From Actinomycetes bacterium (GTDB lineage: Bacteria; Actinomycetota; Acidimicrobiia; Acidimicrobiales; Bog-793), in NCBI GenBank assembly GCA_021823365.1, contig JAKAOD010000021.1:1-14141 (forward strand): DNA of 14,141 bases, read 5' to 3'. The position numbers and the translations under genes were made by a program. Shown here piece after piece: positions 1 through 6,864 of this stretch. The notes below the pieces were generated by a model, which saw only the letters and a program-made list of their open reading frames with translations, made no database searches and was not told the origin of the DNA. The first letter of the stretch is position 1; each line of letters starts with the position of its first letter.

Positions 1-158
1 ACGAGGGCGGACCGGCTCGCCTCGTCGCGTGCGTCGCGGAAGCGTGCCCAGAGGGAGCCAAGGCGCTCGTCTCCGGGCGCGCCGCCGTCTCCTGGCGCGC
101 CCGGGTCCTCCCCGGGCGCCGGACGGGCGGCCGGGGCCGTGAGGTCCGTCGTCGGCAC
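1..158 (-). CDS. fliA: Sigma factor FliA-like, N-terminal fragment (cut by window edge)
   Basis: This is an open minus-strand frame from a GTG at 158 that continues past the left edge, giving 52 visible codons. The first ~33 residues are Pro/Gly/Ala/Asp-rich and look disordered. They are followed by [19 protein letters not shown], which resembles the start of sigma region 1.2/2 in FliA/WhiG/SigD-type factors (family pattern LW..Y....D...R..L). Such factors direct RNA polymerase to late flagellar and chemotaxis promoters. Context supports the call: it is divergent from a chemoreceptor operon whose upstream region carries a sigma-28-like promoter, and the whole window is flagellar. No strong ribosome binding site precedes the GTG (a GAGG lies about 17 nt upstream), so the exact start is uncertain. 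Only about 19 residues are diagnostic, so another sigma-70-family member or an unrelated protein is possible. Confidence 0.62.
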   Translation of the reverse strand, partial: MPTTDLTAPAARPAPGEDPGAPGDGGAPGDERLGSLWARFRDARDEASRSAL

Positions 159-228
159 AGGGCTGGTTACGGCTCGATCCTCGGGCCGGTTGATAGGGAA
201 CAGCCGTTCGTAGACCGGACATCGCGGC

Positions 229-256
229 TAAAGAGCGGGGCCGTCGCGGCCGATAG
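229..256 (+). promoter_or_regulatory. Sigma-28 (FliA)-type promoter before the chemoreceptor operon
   Basis: TAAA at 229-232 and GCCGATAG at 249-256 are separated by 16 nt. The enterobacterial FliA consensus is TAAA-N15-GCCGATAA, and Bacillus SigD tolerates spacers of 14 to 16. The -10 octamer matches 7 of 8 positions. A start site near 262 would give a leader of about 35 nt to the GTG at 297. The region 159-296 holds no other gene that I can support. Confidence 0.7.
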
Positions 257-296
257 TCCCCTTGCCGCGGTCGCCGGCCGGATGGAGGTCGAGAGG

Positions 297-2687
297 GTGG
301 GAACGAGCTCGCGCGTCGCACACAGCGCCAACGTCGCATCGGGCACCCGCACTTCGAGCAGGCGGCTCGCCGACCTGAGCGTCCGCAAGCGACTCGTCGG
401 TCTCGTCCTCGTCCTCGGTGCGCTCTGGGCGGCGTGCATCGGAGTCGCCGTCTCGGGCCTCGGCGCGGCGAAGTCGAAGGCACAGTCCTCGATCAGCTAC
501 TTCAAAGGCTTCGAGGAGGAGCAGGCAGCCTACGAGGGCTGGCTCACGGACGACGACCAGTCCAACATGGCCTCCGCCGTGGCCGCCCTTCCCGTGACCC
601 CGGCGAACGTCTCGCTGGAGAAGGTCACCGCCCGGCAGGCGGAGCAGGGCTACCACCGGGCGGCCAGCGAGCTCGCCAAGCTCGCCGCCAGCTCCAAGGC
701 CACGCACGCCCCGGCGTCCTTCACCTCGCTCGTCGCGACGACCAGGCGCGACCTCGCCGGCTACAACCACTTCACGAACATCGTCCTCGCCGACTCGGCG
801 CGCTTCGACGCGAAGGGCGCCATCCGGGTGATGACCGTCGGCAACGTCGCGATCTCGAACAAGACCCAGGCGGACTGGAATGCCCTTGCCAAGGCGCTCA
901 CCACCCCGGTGATGTCCGAGTTCCGCTCGGTCCCCTCGAGCGCCAACCGGGGGATCGTGCTGCTCGTCGTGCTCGCCCTCGTCGGCCTTGTCCTCGGCGC
1001 TGCCGTGACGGCGTGGATCGTCCGCTCGGTCACCCGGCCGCTCTCTGTGATCCGGCGCACGCTCGAGGCCTTCACCGCCGGCGACCTTGCCGCCCGCGCG
1101 GAGGTCGGCACGCGTGACGAGCTCGGCACGGTGGCGCACGGGCTCAACGAGGCGATCGCCGCGCAGGCGCGCGCCCAGGACGTCCTCGCCGAGCGGTCGC
1201 GCGAGGACGCCGAGGCGGCGAGGGACGCTGCGGCGAGCAAGGACGTTCTCACCGCCGTCCAGCGCGCAGCCACCCCCGCCGAGGCGGCCGCCATCGCGCT
1301 CGAGGCGGCGCGGAAGGCCTTCGGCCTCGCCTACGGCTCGTACTGGAGGGTCGACCCGGCGGACGGCGCGCTCCACCTCGCGCTGGAGTCCGGCGACGCC
1401 GGCCCGGAGCTTCGCCAGGCGACCTCCTCGGCGACGTTCAGCCAGGGCGCAGGGATCGCCGGCCGGGCCTGGAGCAGCAGGGATCTCGTCGTGCACGAGG
1501 TCCTCGCCGAGGCGACGGACTGCCCGCGGGCCCTCGCGGCGGCGCGGGGCGGGATGCGCAGCGCCGTGGCCTTCGCCGTCGTCGTCGAAGGCGAGGTCGC
1601 CGGCACGATGGACTTCTTCTCCGGCGACCGGCTCGTCGTGACCGAGAGCCGGGCGACCGCGCTGCGCGGCGTCGCCCAGGCAGTCTCGGGGGCGATCGAG
1701 CGGACCGCCGTGCGGTCGCGTGAGAAGGCGGCGGAGGAGGAGCTGCGCGCCAAGGTGGACGACATCCTCGGGGTGGTGAACGCCGCGGCCGCCGGTGATC
1801 TCACCGTCGGCGTCCCGGTCTCGGGCAACGACCCGGTGGGCCAGGTCGGTGAGAGCCTGGCACGGCTCCTCGGCGACCTGCGCACCCGGGTGCGGGCGAT
1901 CGGCGAGAACAGTCACAGCCTCGCCGGCGCAGCCGAGGAGCTGACCGCGACGGCCGCGCAGATGTCGGCGGGCGCCGGGCAGACCTCGAGCGAGGCGAGT
2001 GTCGTCTCGAAGACGGCGGAGTCCGTGGCCGGAGGCGTGCAGACCGCGGCTGCAGCGGCGGAGCAGCTGACGGCGTCGATCCGGGAGATCGCGAAGAACG
2101 CCGCCGACGCGGCGCGCGTCGCCACGCAGGCGGCCGACGTCGCGGCGAGCACGAACGAGACCGTCGCCAAGCTCGGCGAGTCCTCGGCGGAGATCGGCAA
2201 GGTCGTGAAGGTGATCACGACGATCGCGCGGCAGACGAACCTCCTCGCCCTGAACGCGACGATCGAGGCGGCACGCGCCGGCGAGGCCGGGAAGGGCTTC
2301 GCCGTCGTCGCCAACGAGGTGAAGGATCTGGCCCGGGAGACGGCGATCGCCACGGAGGACATCGGTGCCAAGATCGTCGCCATCCAGTCCGACACCGACG
2401 GAGCGGTCAATGCGATCGCTCGCATTGCCGAGATCATCGGCCAGATAAACGACATCCAGAACGCGATCGCGAGCGCGGTCGAGGAGCAGACGGCGACGAC
2501 GAACGAGATCGCCCGATCCGTCGGCACGGCGGCGCAGGGGACGTCGGAGATCACGACGAGCGTCGGCAGCGTCGCCGAGCTGGCGAGCGCCGCGTCGGCC
2601 GGCACGGCCGACACCGAGCGTGCCGCCGCCGAGCTCGCACGGATGGCCGCGGAGCTCCAGCAGCTCGTCGGCCGGTTCAGCTACTGA
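297..2687 (+). CDS. Methyl-accepting chemotaxis protein with HAMP-GAF-HAMP and signalling domain
   Basis: This is a 796-residue transmembrane chemoreceptor. A basic N-terminus (LSVRKRL) leads into TM1 at about residues 33-54. A mainly helical periplasmic/extracellular sensor spans ~55-217, then TM2 ~218-243 and a first HAMP (VTRPL at its start). A GAF domain covers ~318-471, a second HAMP-like stretch ([15 protein letters not shown]) ~487-531, and the cytoplasmic signalling coiled coil ~539-796. The hairpin tip [19 protein letters not shown] starts at residue 645 and is nearly canonical; it binds CheA/CheW. No C-terminal CheR/CheB-tethering pentapeptide is seen (it ends RFSY). An in-frame ATG at 282 exists, but I prefer the GTG at 297 because GGAGGT (284-289) lies 7 nt upstream of it and itself overlaps that ATG. 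Its stop codon is part of the TGAGGT ribosome binding site of the next gene, so the two are probably one operon. The ligand is unknown. Confidence 0.96.
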   Translation: MGTSSRVAHSANVASGTRTSSRRLADLSVRKRLVGLVLVLGALWAACIGVAVSGLGAAKSKAQSSISYFKGFEEEQAAYEGWLTDDDQSNMASAVAALPVTPANVSLEKVTARQAEQGYHRAASELAKLAASSKATHAPASFTSLVATTRRDLAGYNHFTNIVLADSARFDAKGAIRVMTVGNVAISNKTQADWNALAKALTTPVMSEFRSVPSSANRGIVLLVVLALVGLVLGAAVTAWIVRSVTRPLSVIRRTLEAFTAGDLAARAEVGTRDELGTVAHGLNEAIAAQARAQDVLAERSREDAEAARDAAASKDVLTAVQRAATPAEAAAIALEAARKAFGLAYGSYWRVDPADGALHLALESGDAGPELRQATSSATFSQGAGIAGRAWSSRDLVVHEVLAEATDCPRALAAARGGMRSAVAFAVVVEGEVAGTMDFFSGDRLVVTESRATALRGVAQAVSGAIERTAVRSREKAAEEELRAKVDDILGVVNAAAAGDLTVGVPVSGNDPVGQVGESLARLLGDLRTRVRAIGENSHSLAGAAEELTATAAQMSAGAGQTSSEASVVSKTAESVAGGVQTAAAAAEQLTASIREIAKNAADAARVATQAADVAASTNETVAKLGESSAEIGKVVKVITTIARQTNLLALNATIEAARAGEAGKGFAVVANEVKDLARETAIATEDIGAKIVAIQSDTDGAVNAIARIAEIIGQINDIQNAIASAVEEQTATTNEIARSVGTAAQGTSEITTSVGSVAELASAASAGTADTERAAAELARMAAELQQLVGRFSY

Positions 2688-2698
2688 GGTCGGCTCGG

Positions 2699-3595
2699 AT
2701 GCGGGTGCTGGTGGTCGACGACAGCCGCGCCATGCGGATGATCGTCTCGAGGGAGCTGCGGGGGATCGACGCCGTGAGCGGCGTGCTCGAGGCCGAGAGC
2801 GCCGAAGCGGCGGTGGACCTGCTCCCGACGGAGCCTATCGACCTCATCCTCTGCGACTGGAACATGGGCGGGATGACCGGCCTCGAGCTCCTCGAGGCGC
2901 TGCGCGCGGCCGAGTGGACGATCCCGTTCGGGTTCGTGACCTCCGAGTCGAGCGACGAGGTGCGCGCCGCCGCCCTCGGGGCAGGCGCCGCATTCGTCGT
3001 CGTCAAGCCCTTCAGCGGGGCCGAGCTCCGGGCGAGCGTCGAGTCGCTGCTCGCAGGTGCCGGGCAGCCCGTGCTCGACGCGCCCGCCGGAGCGGCCCTG
3101 ACCTGCGCGACAGAGGGCGCCGAGACGGGCGGCGGCCGCGAGGGCGCGCTCGCCGGGATCCTCGAGGGGCTGCTCCGACTTCCGGTGCGCGTCGCGCGCG
3201 CGGGCGACGGGCCGGCGCGCCAGGCGGCGCGTTGGACGGCCGACTACGTCGACTCCGACGGCGGGGAGGCTGCGCTGTGCGTCGTCGAGACGCCGATCGC
3301 CTCAGGGCTGTCGGCCGCGCTCACGATGATGCCGCCCGCCGCCGCCGCCGAATGGGCGAGCTCCGGGGCTCTCCCCGACGCCTTGTCGGAGAGCTTCCAC
3401 GAGGTGGCGAACGTCCTCGCGAAGGTCGTGCGAACCGACGGCGCGCGCTGCGTGCTCCGCTCGATCGCCGGGTACGCGCCGGGGGAGAAGCTCCCCGACG
3501 CCGAGCGGATCGCGCAGGCGCCCGCGTGCGACCACTTCGAGGTCGCGCTCGAGGGCTACGGCGCCGGGCTGCTCTCGTTGGTGACGCTGCGATGA
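2699..3595 (+). CDS. CheY-like receiver fused to a CheC/CheX-like C-terminal domain
   Basis: A 298-residue protein. Residues 1-118 are a receiver domain with the acidic pair D7/D8, phosphoacceptor D53 (LILCDWNM), switch T81 (GFVTSES) and K103 (VVVKPF), so all catalytic positions are present. An Ala/Gly-rich linker follows (~119-148). The C-terminal half (~150-298) contains EVAN with E235 and N238, preceded at the -4 position by E231. The CheC/CheX/FliY phosphatase signature is D/S-x3-E-x2-N, so this half may be a CheX-like domain that dephosphorylates CheY-P or its own receiver, or one used only for binding. The start ATG has TGAGGT (2685-2690) 8 nt upstream, overlapping the chemoreceptor stop. 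The gene ends in an ATGA overlap with the next one, which suggests translational coupling. The receiver assignment is firm; the C-terminal assignment is moderate. Confidence 0.85.
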   Translation: MRVLVVDDSRAMRMIVSRELRGIDAVSGVLEAESAEAAVDLLPTEPIDLILCDWNMGGMTGLELLEALRAAEWTIPFGFVTSESSDEVRAAALGAGAAFVVVKPFSGAELRASVESLLAGAGQPVLDAPAGAALTCATEGAETGGGREGALAGILEGLLRLPVRVARAGDGPARQAARWTADYVDSDGGEAALCVVETPIASGLSAALTMMPPAAAAEWASSGALPDALSESFHEVANVLAKVVRTDGARCVLRSIAGYAPGEKLPDAERIAQAPACDHFEVALEGYGAGLLSLVTLR

Positions 3596-4155
3596 CGAGA
3601 CGCGAGGTGACGACCCGGGACGACCAGACGGGTCTGATGAACATGGGCGCCTTCGGCTACGTCGTCGACCACGTCCTCAGGCGGGCCGGCCGGGCGGGGG
3701 AGTGCGCGACCGTGCTCTCGATCGCGCTGGACGCGCGAGGCTCGCCGGGACCGGACCCCGCCGCCGTCTACCGGGTCGCCAGGGTGCTCAGGACCGAGCT
3801 CCGCGGCGAGGACGTGGTGGCCCGCATCGGCGAGTCGGAGTTCGCGGTCGCCCTGCCCGACACCGACGCGACCGCCGGCGAGGTCGTGGTCGCCTGGATC
3901 GAGGCGAAGCTCGCCGAGCACGAGAAGGACGCCCTTCCGAGCACCTCGACGGTCGCCATCGGCCGGGCGACCGCCGAGCCGGCGGGAGCGCCCCTCACGG
4001 TGGAGGCGCTGCTCGACGCGGCACGCGCCTCGATCGGCCGCCCGTCGCTCCTGCGCGGCGAGCTCGGCGCCGACCCTCCGCTTCGCGCCCTCCAGAGGCG
4101 GGCCGCCGGCCGGCGCCAGCCGTACCTCCGCAGCGTGCGCTCCGAGCGCCGCTGA
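3592..4155 (+). CDS. Small degenerate GGDEF-domain-like protein
   Basis: A 187-residue protein whose ATG overlaps the upstream stop codon (ATGA). It has the entry motif of a diguanylate cyclase domain, DDQTGLMNMGAF at residues 10-21 (family pattern D.LTGL.NR..F). The active-site loop is IGESEFAVALP, with GESEF at 80-84 in place of GG(D/E)EF: the second Gly is Glu and the metal-binding acidic residue is Ser. A downstream VAIGRA (family -S-GIA-) is also recognisable. The fold is therefore probably GGDEF, but c-di-GMP synthesis is unlikely. Such degenerate domains can bind nucleotide or serve as protein interaction modules. The last ~35 residues are Arg-rich. There is no membrane segment and no other domain. 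Coupling to a receiver-CheX-like protein suggests a role in signal output of this chemoreceptor operon, which is inference only. Confidence 0.75.
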   Translation: MTRREVTTRDDQTGLMNMGAFGYVVDHVLRRAGRAGECATVLSIALDARGSPGPDPAAVYRVARVLRTELRGEDVVARIGESEFAVALPDTDATAGEVVVAWIEAKLAEHEKDALPSTSTVAIGRATAEPAGAPLTVEALLDAARASIGRPSLLRGELGADPPLRALQRRAAGRRQPYLRSVRSERR

Positions 4156-4166
4156 GCCCGCACACC

Positions 4167-4194
4167 TCAAGGGCGAGGGGGCTCGGGCCGATAC
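4167..4194 (+). promoter_or_regulatory. Sigma-28 (FliA)-type promoter before flbD-motA-motB
   Basis: TCAA at 4167-4170 and GCCGATAC at 4187-4194 are separated by 16 nt. This is the same spacing as the promoter at 229-256, and the -10 again matches 7 of 8 consensus bases. A start near 4200 would give a leader of about 47 nt to the flbD ATG. The 91-bp gap 4156-4246 contains only this site and a small hairpin. Confidence 0.62.
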
Positions 4195-4208
4195 CTTCCT
4201 CGAAGGCC

Positions 4209-4223
4209 CGGCGCGACGCGCCG
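4209..4223 (+). other. Short GC hairpin in the flbD leader
   Basis: CGGCGC and GCGCCG form a perfect 6-bp stem with a 3-nt loop (GAC) between the putative start site and flbD. No T-tract follows. It could stabilise the leader or influence ribosome access; nothing identifies it as a known riboregulator. Confidence 0.35.
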
Positions 4224-4246
4224 TTGCCCTGCCGGGACGAGACGAG

Positions 4247-4561
4247 ATGATCACCCTTCACAACGTCCAAGGACAGCCGATCGCCATCAACGGGGCGCTG
4301 ATCGAGCGGGTCGACGGCGGTCCGGAGACGCACGTCCTCCTCGTGAGCGGGACGAGCTACATCGTCACCGAGGCGCTCGAGGAGGTCGTCCGCCTGCACC
4401 GGGAGGACCGCGCGGCGGTGCAGGCGCTCGCCGACGCGCTGTCGATCCAACGGGCGACGGAGGAGCCCGCCGGCACCGGAGCGCCAGCAGTGCCCGGTGA
4501 GCGCGCGCTCAGGCTGATCACCCCGCGTGACCCGGCCGGCGGAGGGGGCGGCGAGGCGTGA
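4247..4561 (+). CDS. flbD: FlbD/SwrD-family flagellar protein
   Basis: A 104-residue protein. The N-terminal 70 residues match the FlbD (SwrD/YlzI) family: MITLHN at the start, a hydrophobic-polar stretch including INGALIERVDGGPETHVLLVSGTSY, then IVTEALEEVV, the usual V.E...EV. end of the domain. In Bacillus the homologue raises flagellar motor power, and in many Gram-positives it sits directly before motA, as here. The remaining ~34 residues are a Pro/Gly/Ala-rich tail that makes the protein longer than typical members (about 70 residues). The ribosome binding site is weak (GGGACGAG upstream). The gene overlaps motA by 4 nt (GTGA). It heads a flbD-motA-motB-fliL operon probably read from the sigma-28-like promoter at 4167. 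Confidence 0.86.
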   Translation: MITLHNVQGQPIAINGALIERVDGGPETHVLLVSGTSYIVTEALEEVVRLHREDRAAVQALADALSIQRATEEPAGTGAPAVPGERALRLITPRDPAGGGGGEA

Positions 4562-5343
4562 AGGACACCTGGACCTCGATGGCCATCGGGGGCGCCCTCG
4601 TCTGCGTGTTCGTCGCGATGTTCATGGACGGGAGCAACCCCGCCGTCCTGATGAAGCCGTCCCCGCTCATCCTCGTCTTCGGCGGGACCTTCTTCGCCGC
4701 GACCGCCGGGTACATGAAGGCGGACCTCAAGGGGATCAAGCCGATCCTGAAACGCGCGACCAAGGGCGACGCCTACGACATGGAGCTCGCCATCCAGGAG
4801 ATGGCCCGCCTCGCGGGGATCGCAAAGAGCTCCGGCATCATCGCCCTCGACAAGGAGACCCACAACATCGAGGACCCGTTCCTCCGCCGCGGCATCGAGC
4901 TCGCCGTCGACGGCACGAACTCCGAGGAGATCCTCGACGTCCTGGAGAACGACATCGCGAGCACCGAGGCCCGTCACCGCATGGGGGCAAAGGTGTTCGC
5001 CGACATGGGCGGGTTCGCTCCGACCATGGGGATCATCGGCACGGTCATGGGCCTCGTCCACGTCCTCGGGAACCTCTCCAGCCCGCAGTCGCTCGGCCCG
5101 GCGATCGGCGCGGCCTTCACCGCGACCCTATGGGGCGTGCTCTCCGCCAACGTCATCTGGATCCCGATCTCCAACAAGCTGAAGCGCTCGAGCGACATGG
5201 AGGTGCAGATCAAGCACATGGAGGTCGAAGGGCTGCTCGCCATCCAGAACGGCGCGAGCTCCCGCTTCGTCCGCACCCGCATGGAGTCGTTCCTCCCGCC
5301 GCAGGCCCGCCAGAGCTCTGCTCCGAAGGGGGCGGCGGCATGA
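4558..5343 (+). CDS. motA: Flagellar motor stator protein MotA
   Basis: A 261-residue stator subunit, normal for the family (250-295). There are four membrane segments: ~5-24, ~36-53, ~152-172 and ~182-205. A large cytoplasmic loop lies between TM2 and TM3, containing FLRRGIELAVDG at 108-119, the region that contacts FliG in known motors. FAPTMGIIGTVMGL (153-166) with P155 and WIPISNKL with P203 correspond to the two conserved prolines of MotA TM3/TM4. It forms an ion-conducting complex with MotB in the inner membrane. The GTG start overlaps the flbD stop, with GGAGG 12 nt upstream. The gene ends in ATGA shared with motB, which indicates coupling. Proton versus sodium use cannot be decided safely from the sequence. 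Confidence 0.97.
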   Translation: MKDTWTSMAIGGALVCVFVAMFMDGSNPAVLMKPSPLILVFGGTFFAATAGYMKADLKGIKPILKRATKGDAYDMELAIQEMARLAGIAKSSGIIALDKETHNIEDPFLRRGIELAVDGTNSEEILDVLENDIASTEARHRMGAKVFADMGGFAPTMGIIGTVMGLVHVLGNLSSPQSLGPAIGAAFTATLWGVLSANVIWIPISNKLKRSSDMEVQIKHMEVEGLLAIQNGASSRFVRTRMESFLPPQARQSSAPKGAAA

Positions 5344-6116
5344 GCACCGTCGCCCGGCGCAAGCGCCGCGCCGCGCACCGCGAGGGGCACGAGGTGGGCA
5401 TGGAGCGCTGGCTGCTCACCTACGCCGACATGATCACGCTCCTGCTCGCGCTCTTCGTCGTGCTGTTCGCGATGAGCTCGATCAGCATCAAGAAGTTCCT
5501 CGAGTTCAAGCTGGGGCTCACCCAGACGTTCAACCCGGCGGCGATCAGCCTGCCCGGAGGCAACGGGCTGATCAGCCAACCGACGATCGTCGGCTCGGGG
5601 GGGACGAGCACCACGCTCTCCCACGGCGGGCCGTCGGCGCCGCACGTCAACGCCACCGAGCTCGCGCAGGTCGCCGCCCAGATCGAGCAGGCGCTCGCGC
5701 GGGCGCATCTCACCCAGGCCGCCGCCGTCAACCTCGGCAGCCAGGCGGTGGTCGTCCAGATCCTGGCCGACCGGGTGTTCTACCGGACGGACTCGGCGTC
5801 GCTCGGCGCGATCGGCCGGACGGTCGTCGACACGATCGCCGGCGTCGTGCGCCCGAAGCCGAACGAGATCGAGGTCCAGGGCTACGCCGACAACGTGCCC
5901 ATCACGGGTGGCCCGTTCGCCTCGAACTGGGAGCTGTCGGCAGCGCGGGCGGCAAACGTGGCAGACCGCCTGGCGGCAGTCGACGGCATCGCGCCGGTAC
6001 GGCTATCTGCGACCGGCTACAGCGACACCCACCCGGTGGCGAGCAACGCGACGGCGGCGGGGCGCGCGAAGAACCGGAGGATCGACGTCGTGATCCTCGG
6101 GCTGCCGCAGGGATAG
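5340..6116 (+). CDS. motB: Flagellar motor stator protein MotB
   Basis: A 258-residue stator subunit. A short basic cytoplasmic N-terminus is followed by the membrane helix WLLTYADMITLLLALFVVLF with the ion-carrying aspartate at D30. Next is a plug/linker region rich in Gly, Ser and Thr (residues ~60-110), then an OmpA-like peptidoglycan-binding domain with VQGYADNVPI and NWELSAARA in the expected order. The usual GHTDN is GYADN here, with the aspartate and asparagine kept. The start is the ATG within ATGA at the motA stop. An upstream extension of the same frame overlaps motA and is not the gene. MotB anchors the stator to the cell wall beside the rotor. fliL follows immediately. Confidence 0.97.
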   Translation: MSTVARRKRRAAHREGHEVGMERWLLTYADMITLLLALFVVLFAMSSISIKKFLEFKLGLTQTFNPAAISLPGGNGLISQPTIVGSGGTSTTLSHGGPSAPHVNATELAQVAAQIEQALARAHLTQAAAVNLGSQAVVVQILADRVFYRTDSASLGAIGRTVVDTIAGVVRPKPNEIEVQGYADNVPITGGPFASNWELSAARAANVADRLAAVDGIAPVRLSATGYSDTHPVASNATAAGRAKNRRIDVVILGLPQG

Positions 6117-6125
6117 GTGCTGGAG

Positions 6126-6725
6126 ATGGCAGAGGCGAGCACCGCTCCGAGCACTCCCGCAGCCCAGGCGGCCGCGGCGCGCCTCGCCGGCATCCGCCCC
6201 CCGACGGCGCCGGCCGCGGCGGACGCGGCGCCCGCCGACGAGGCCGGCAAGGGCAGGAAAGGGAAGAAGGGCGAGGTCGAGCCCGGTGCCAAGAAGAAGA
6301 AGAAGCCCACAAAGCTCATTGCCGCCTTCGTCGTGCTGCTGCTGGTCGCCTACGTCGCCAAGGGCAAGCTCATCAAGCCGCACTACGGCCCGCACGCCAA
6401 GGTCCCGCTCGGCGCCATCTACGACCTGCCGAACCAGGTGACGACCAACCTGCGCGACGGGAGCCTCGCCCAGATCTCGATGAGCCTGCAGCTCACGGCG
6501 GCGGCGAACAAGAAGGAGATCACGAAGGACACCTCGGCGATCATGGGGACGGCGGTCGACGTCATCGGATCGATGACCTACGCCTCGGTGCTCGCCCACC
6601 CCGACCCGCAGGCCTACCTCGAGCATGTGCTGCTCCCACCGATCCAGAAGGACCTCGGGACGAGCGAGGGTGCCCAGCAGGTCGCCGGCGTCATCTTCAC
6701 CTACTTCGTCATCCAGCAGCAGTGA
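6126..6725 (+). CDS. fliL: Flagellar basal body-associated protein FliL
   Basis: A 199-residue protein. The N-terminal cytoplasmic part is long and low-complexity: Ala/Pro-rich, then Lys/Gly-rich with five consecutive lysines near residues 56-60. A single membrane helix (KLIAAFVVLLLVAYVA, ~63-78) follows. The outer domain has the FliL pattern: VPLGAIYDLPNQVTTNL, then ISMSLQLT, and the terminal VIFTYFVIQ. FliL forms rings around the stator and supports torque, so its position after motB is typical. I chose the ATG at 6126 because AGGTG (6115-6119) lies 6 nt upstream. A GTG at 6117, directly after the motB stop, would add three residues. The gene ends in three CAG codons and TGA, which form the first unit of a tandem repeat continuing beyond the stop. 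Confidence 0.9.
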   Translation: MAEASTAPSTPAAQAAAARLAGIRPPTAPAAADAAPADEAGKGRKGKKGEVEPGAKKKKKPTKLIAAFVVLLLVAYVAKGKLIKPHYGPHAKVPLGAIYDLPNQVTTNLRDGSLAQISMSLQLTAAANKKEITKDTSAIMGTAVDVIGSMTYASVLAHPDPQAYLEHVLLPPIQKDLGTSEGAQQVAGVIFTYFVIQQQ

Positions 6726-6792
6726 GCCCGGCAGCAGCGAGCCCAGCAGCAGTAAGCCCGGCAGCGGCGAGCCCGGCAGCAGCGAGCCCGGC
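6711..6792 (+). repeat. 15-bp tandem repeat overlapping the fliL 3' end
   Basis: Four clear 15-bp units follow one another at 6726, 6741, 6756 and 6771, with consensus GCCCGGCAGCAGCGA. A partial unit lies at 6786-6792. The fliL terminus at 6711-6725 is a diverged unit in the same register. Because 15 is a multiple of 3, the repeat keeps frame: in the fliL frame some units carry TGA or TAA where others have CGA, while in the +1 frame it is fully open and would encode (E-P-G-S-S)n. This looks like a minisatellite grown by slippage at the end of fliL. Confidence 0.85.
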
Positions 6793-6803
6793 GGGGTCCG
6801 GGC
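6786..6803 (+). other. GC hairpin after fliL
   Basis: GCCCGG (6786-6791) and CCGGGC (6798-6803) form a perfect 6-bp stem with a 6-nt loop. No T-tract follows, so it is at best a weak or factor-dependent terminator of the motAB-fliL transcript. Confidence 0.3.
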
Positions 6804-6817
6804 GGCAGGGCGGTTGT

Positions 6818-6838
6818 GAGCGATTCGCGAAGTCGCTC
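6818..6838. promoter_or_regulatory. Nested inverted repeat upstream of flgN
   Basis: GAGCGA (6818-6823) and TCGCTC (6833-6838) are perfect inverted arms. They enclose the 8-bp palindrome TTCGCGAA (6824-6831). The right arm overlaps the possible -35-like TCAA at 6837. It could be an operator for a dimeric regulator, or a hairpin in the transcript. No matching second copy was noticed elsewhere in the window. Confidence 0.4.
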
Positions 6839-6864
6839 AAGAGGGGAGGTCGATCAGCCGATGA
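6837..6864 (+). promoter_or_regulatory. Possible sigma-28-like promoter overlapping the flgN start
   Basis: TCAA (6837-6840), 16 nt, then GCCGATGA (6857-6864) repeats the layout of the promoter at 4167, but the -10 is weaker (6 of 8) and includes the flgN ATG. If used, transcription would begin inside flgN near 6871 and serve flgK-flgL-fliW rather than flgN from its first codon. It may be chance. Confidence 0.3.

Noticed and set aside
282..284. ATG as start of the chemoreceptor
   Set aside because: It overlaps the GGAGGT that is well placed for the GTG at 297, and has no ribosome site of its own. The difference is five residues.
228..1916. Long minus-strand open frame of 562 codons opposite the chemoreceptor
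   Set aside because: It is the GC-rich shadow of the receptor's coding frame: Arg/Gly/Asp/His-rich with no domain. The plus-strand receptor has complete, recognisable domains.
4527..5339. Upstream extension of the motB reading frame
   Set aside because: It lies entirely over flbD and motA and reads as Arg/His/Gly-rich shadow; motB starts at the ATGA junction at 5340.
6711..6792. CRISPR-like array
   Set aside because: Units are 15 bp, directly abutting and without spacers; this is a simple tandem repeat.
6816..6860. GTG 6816 as flgN start
   Set aside because: No good ribosome site; GGAGGT at 6845-6850 favours ATG 6861.
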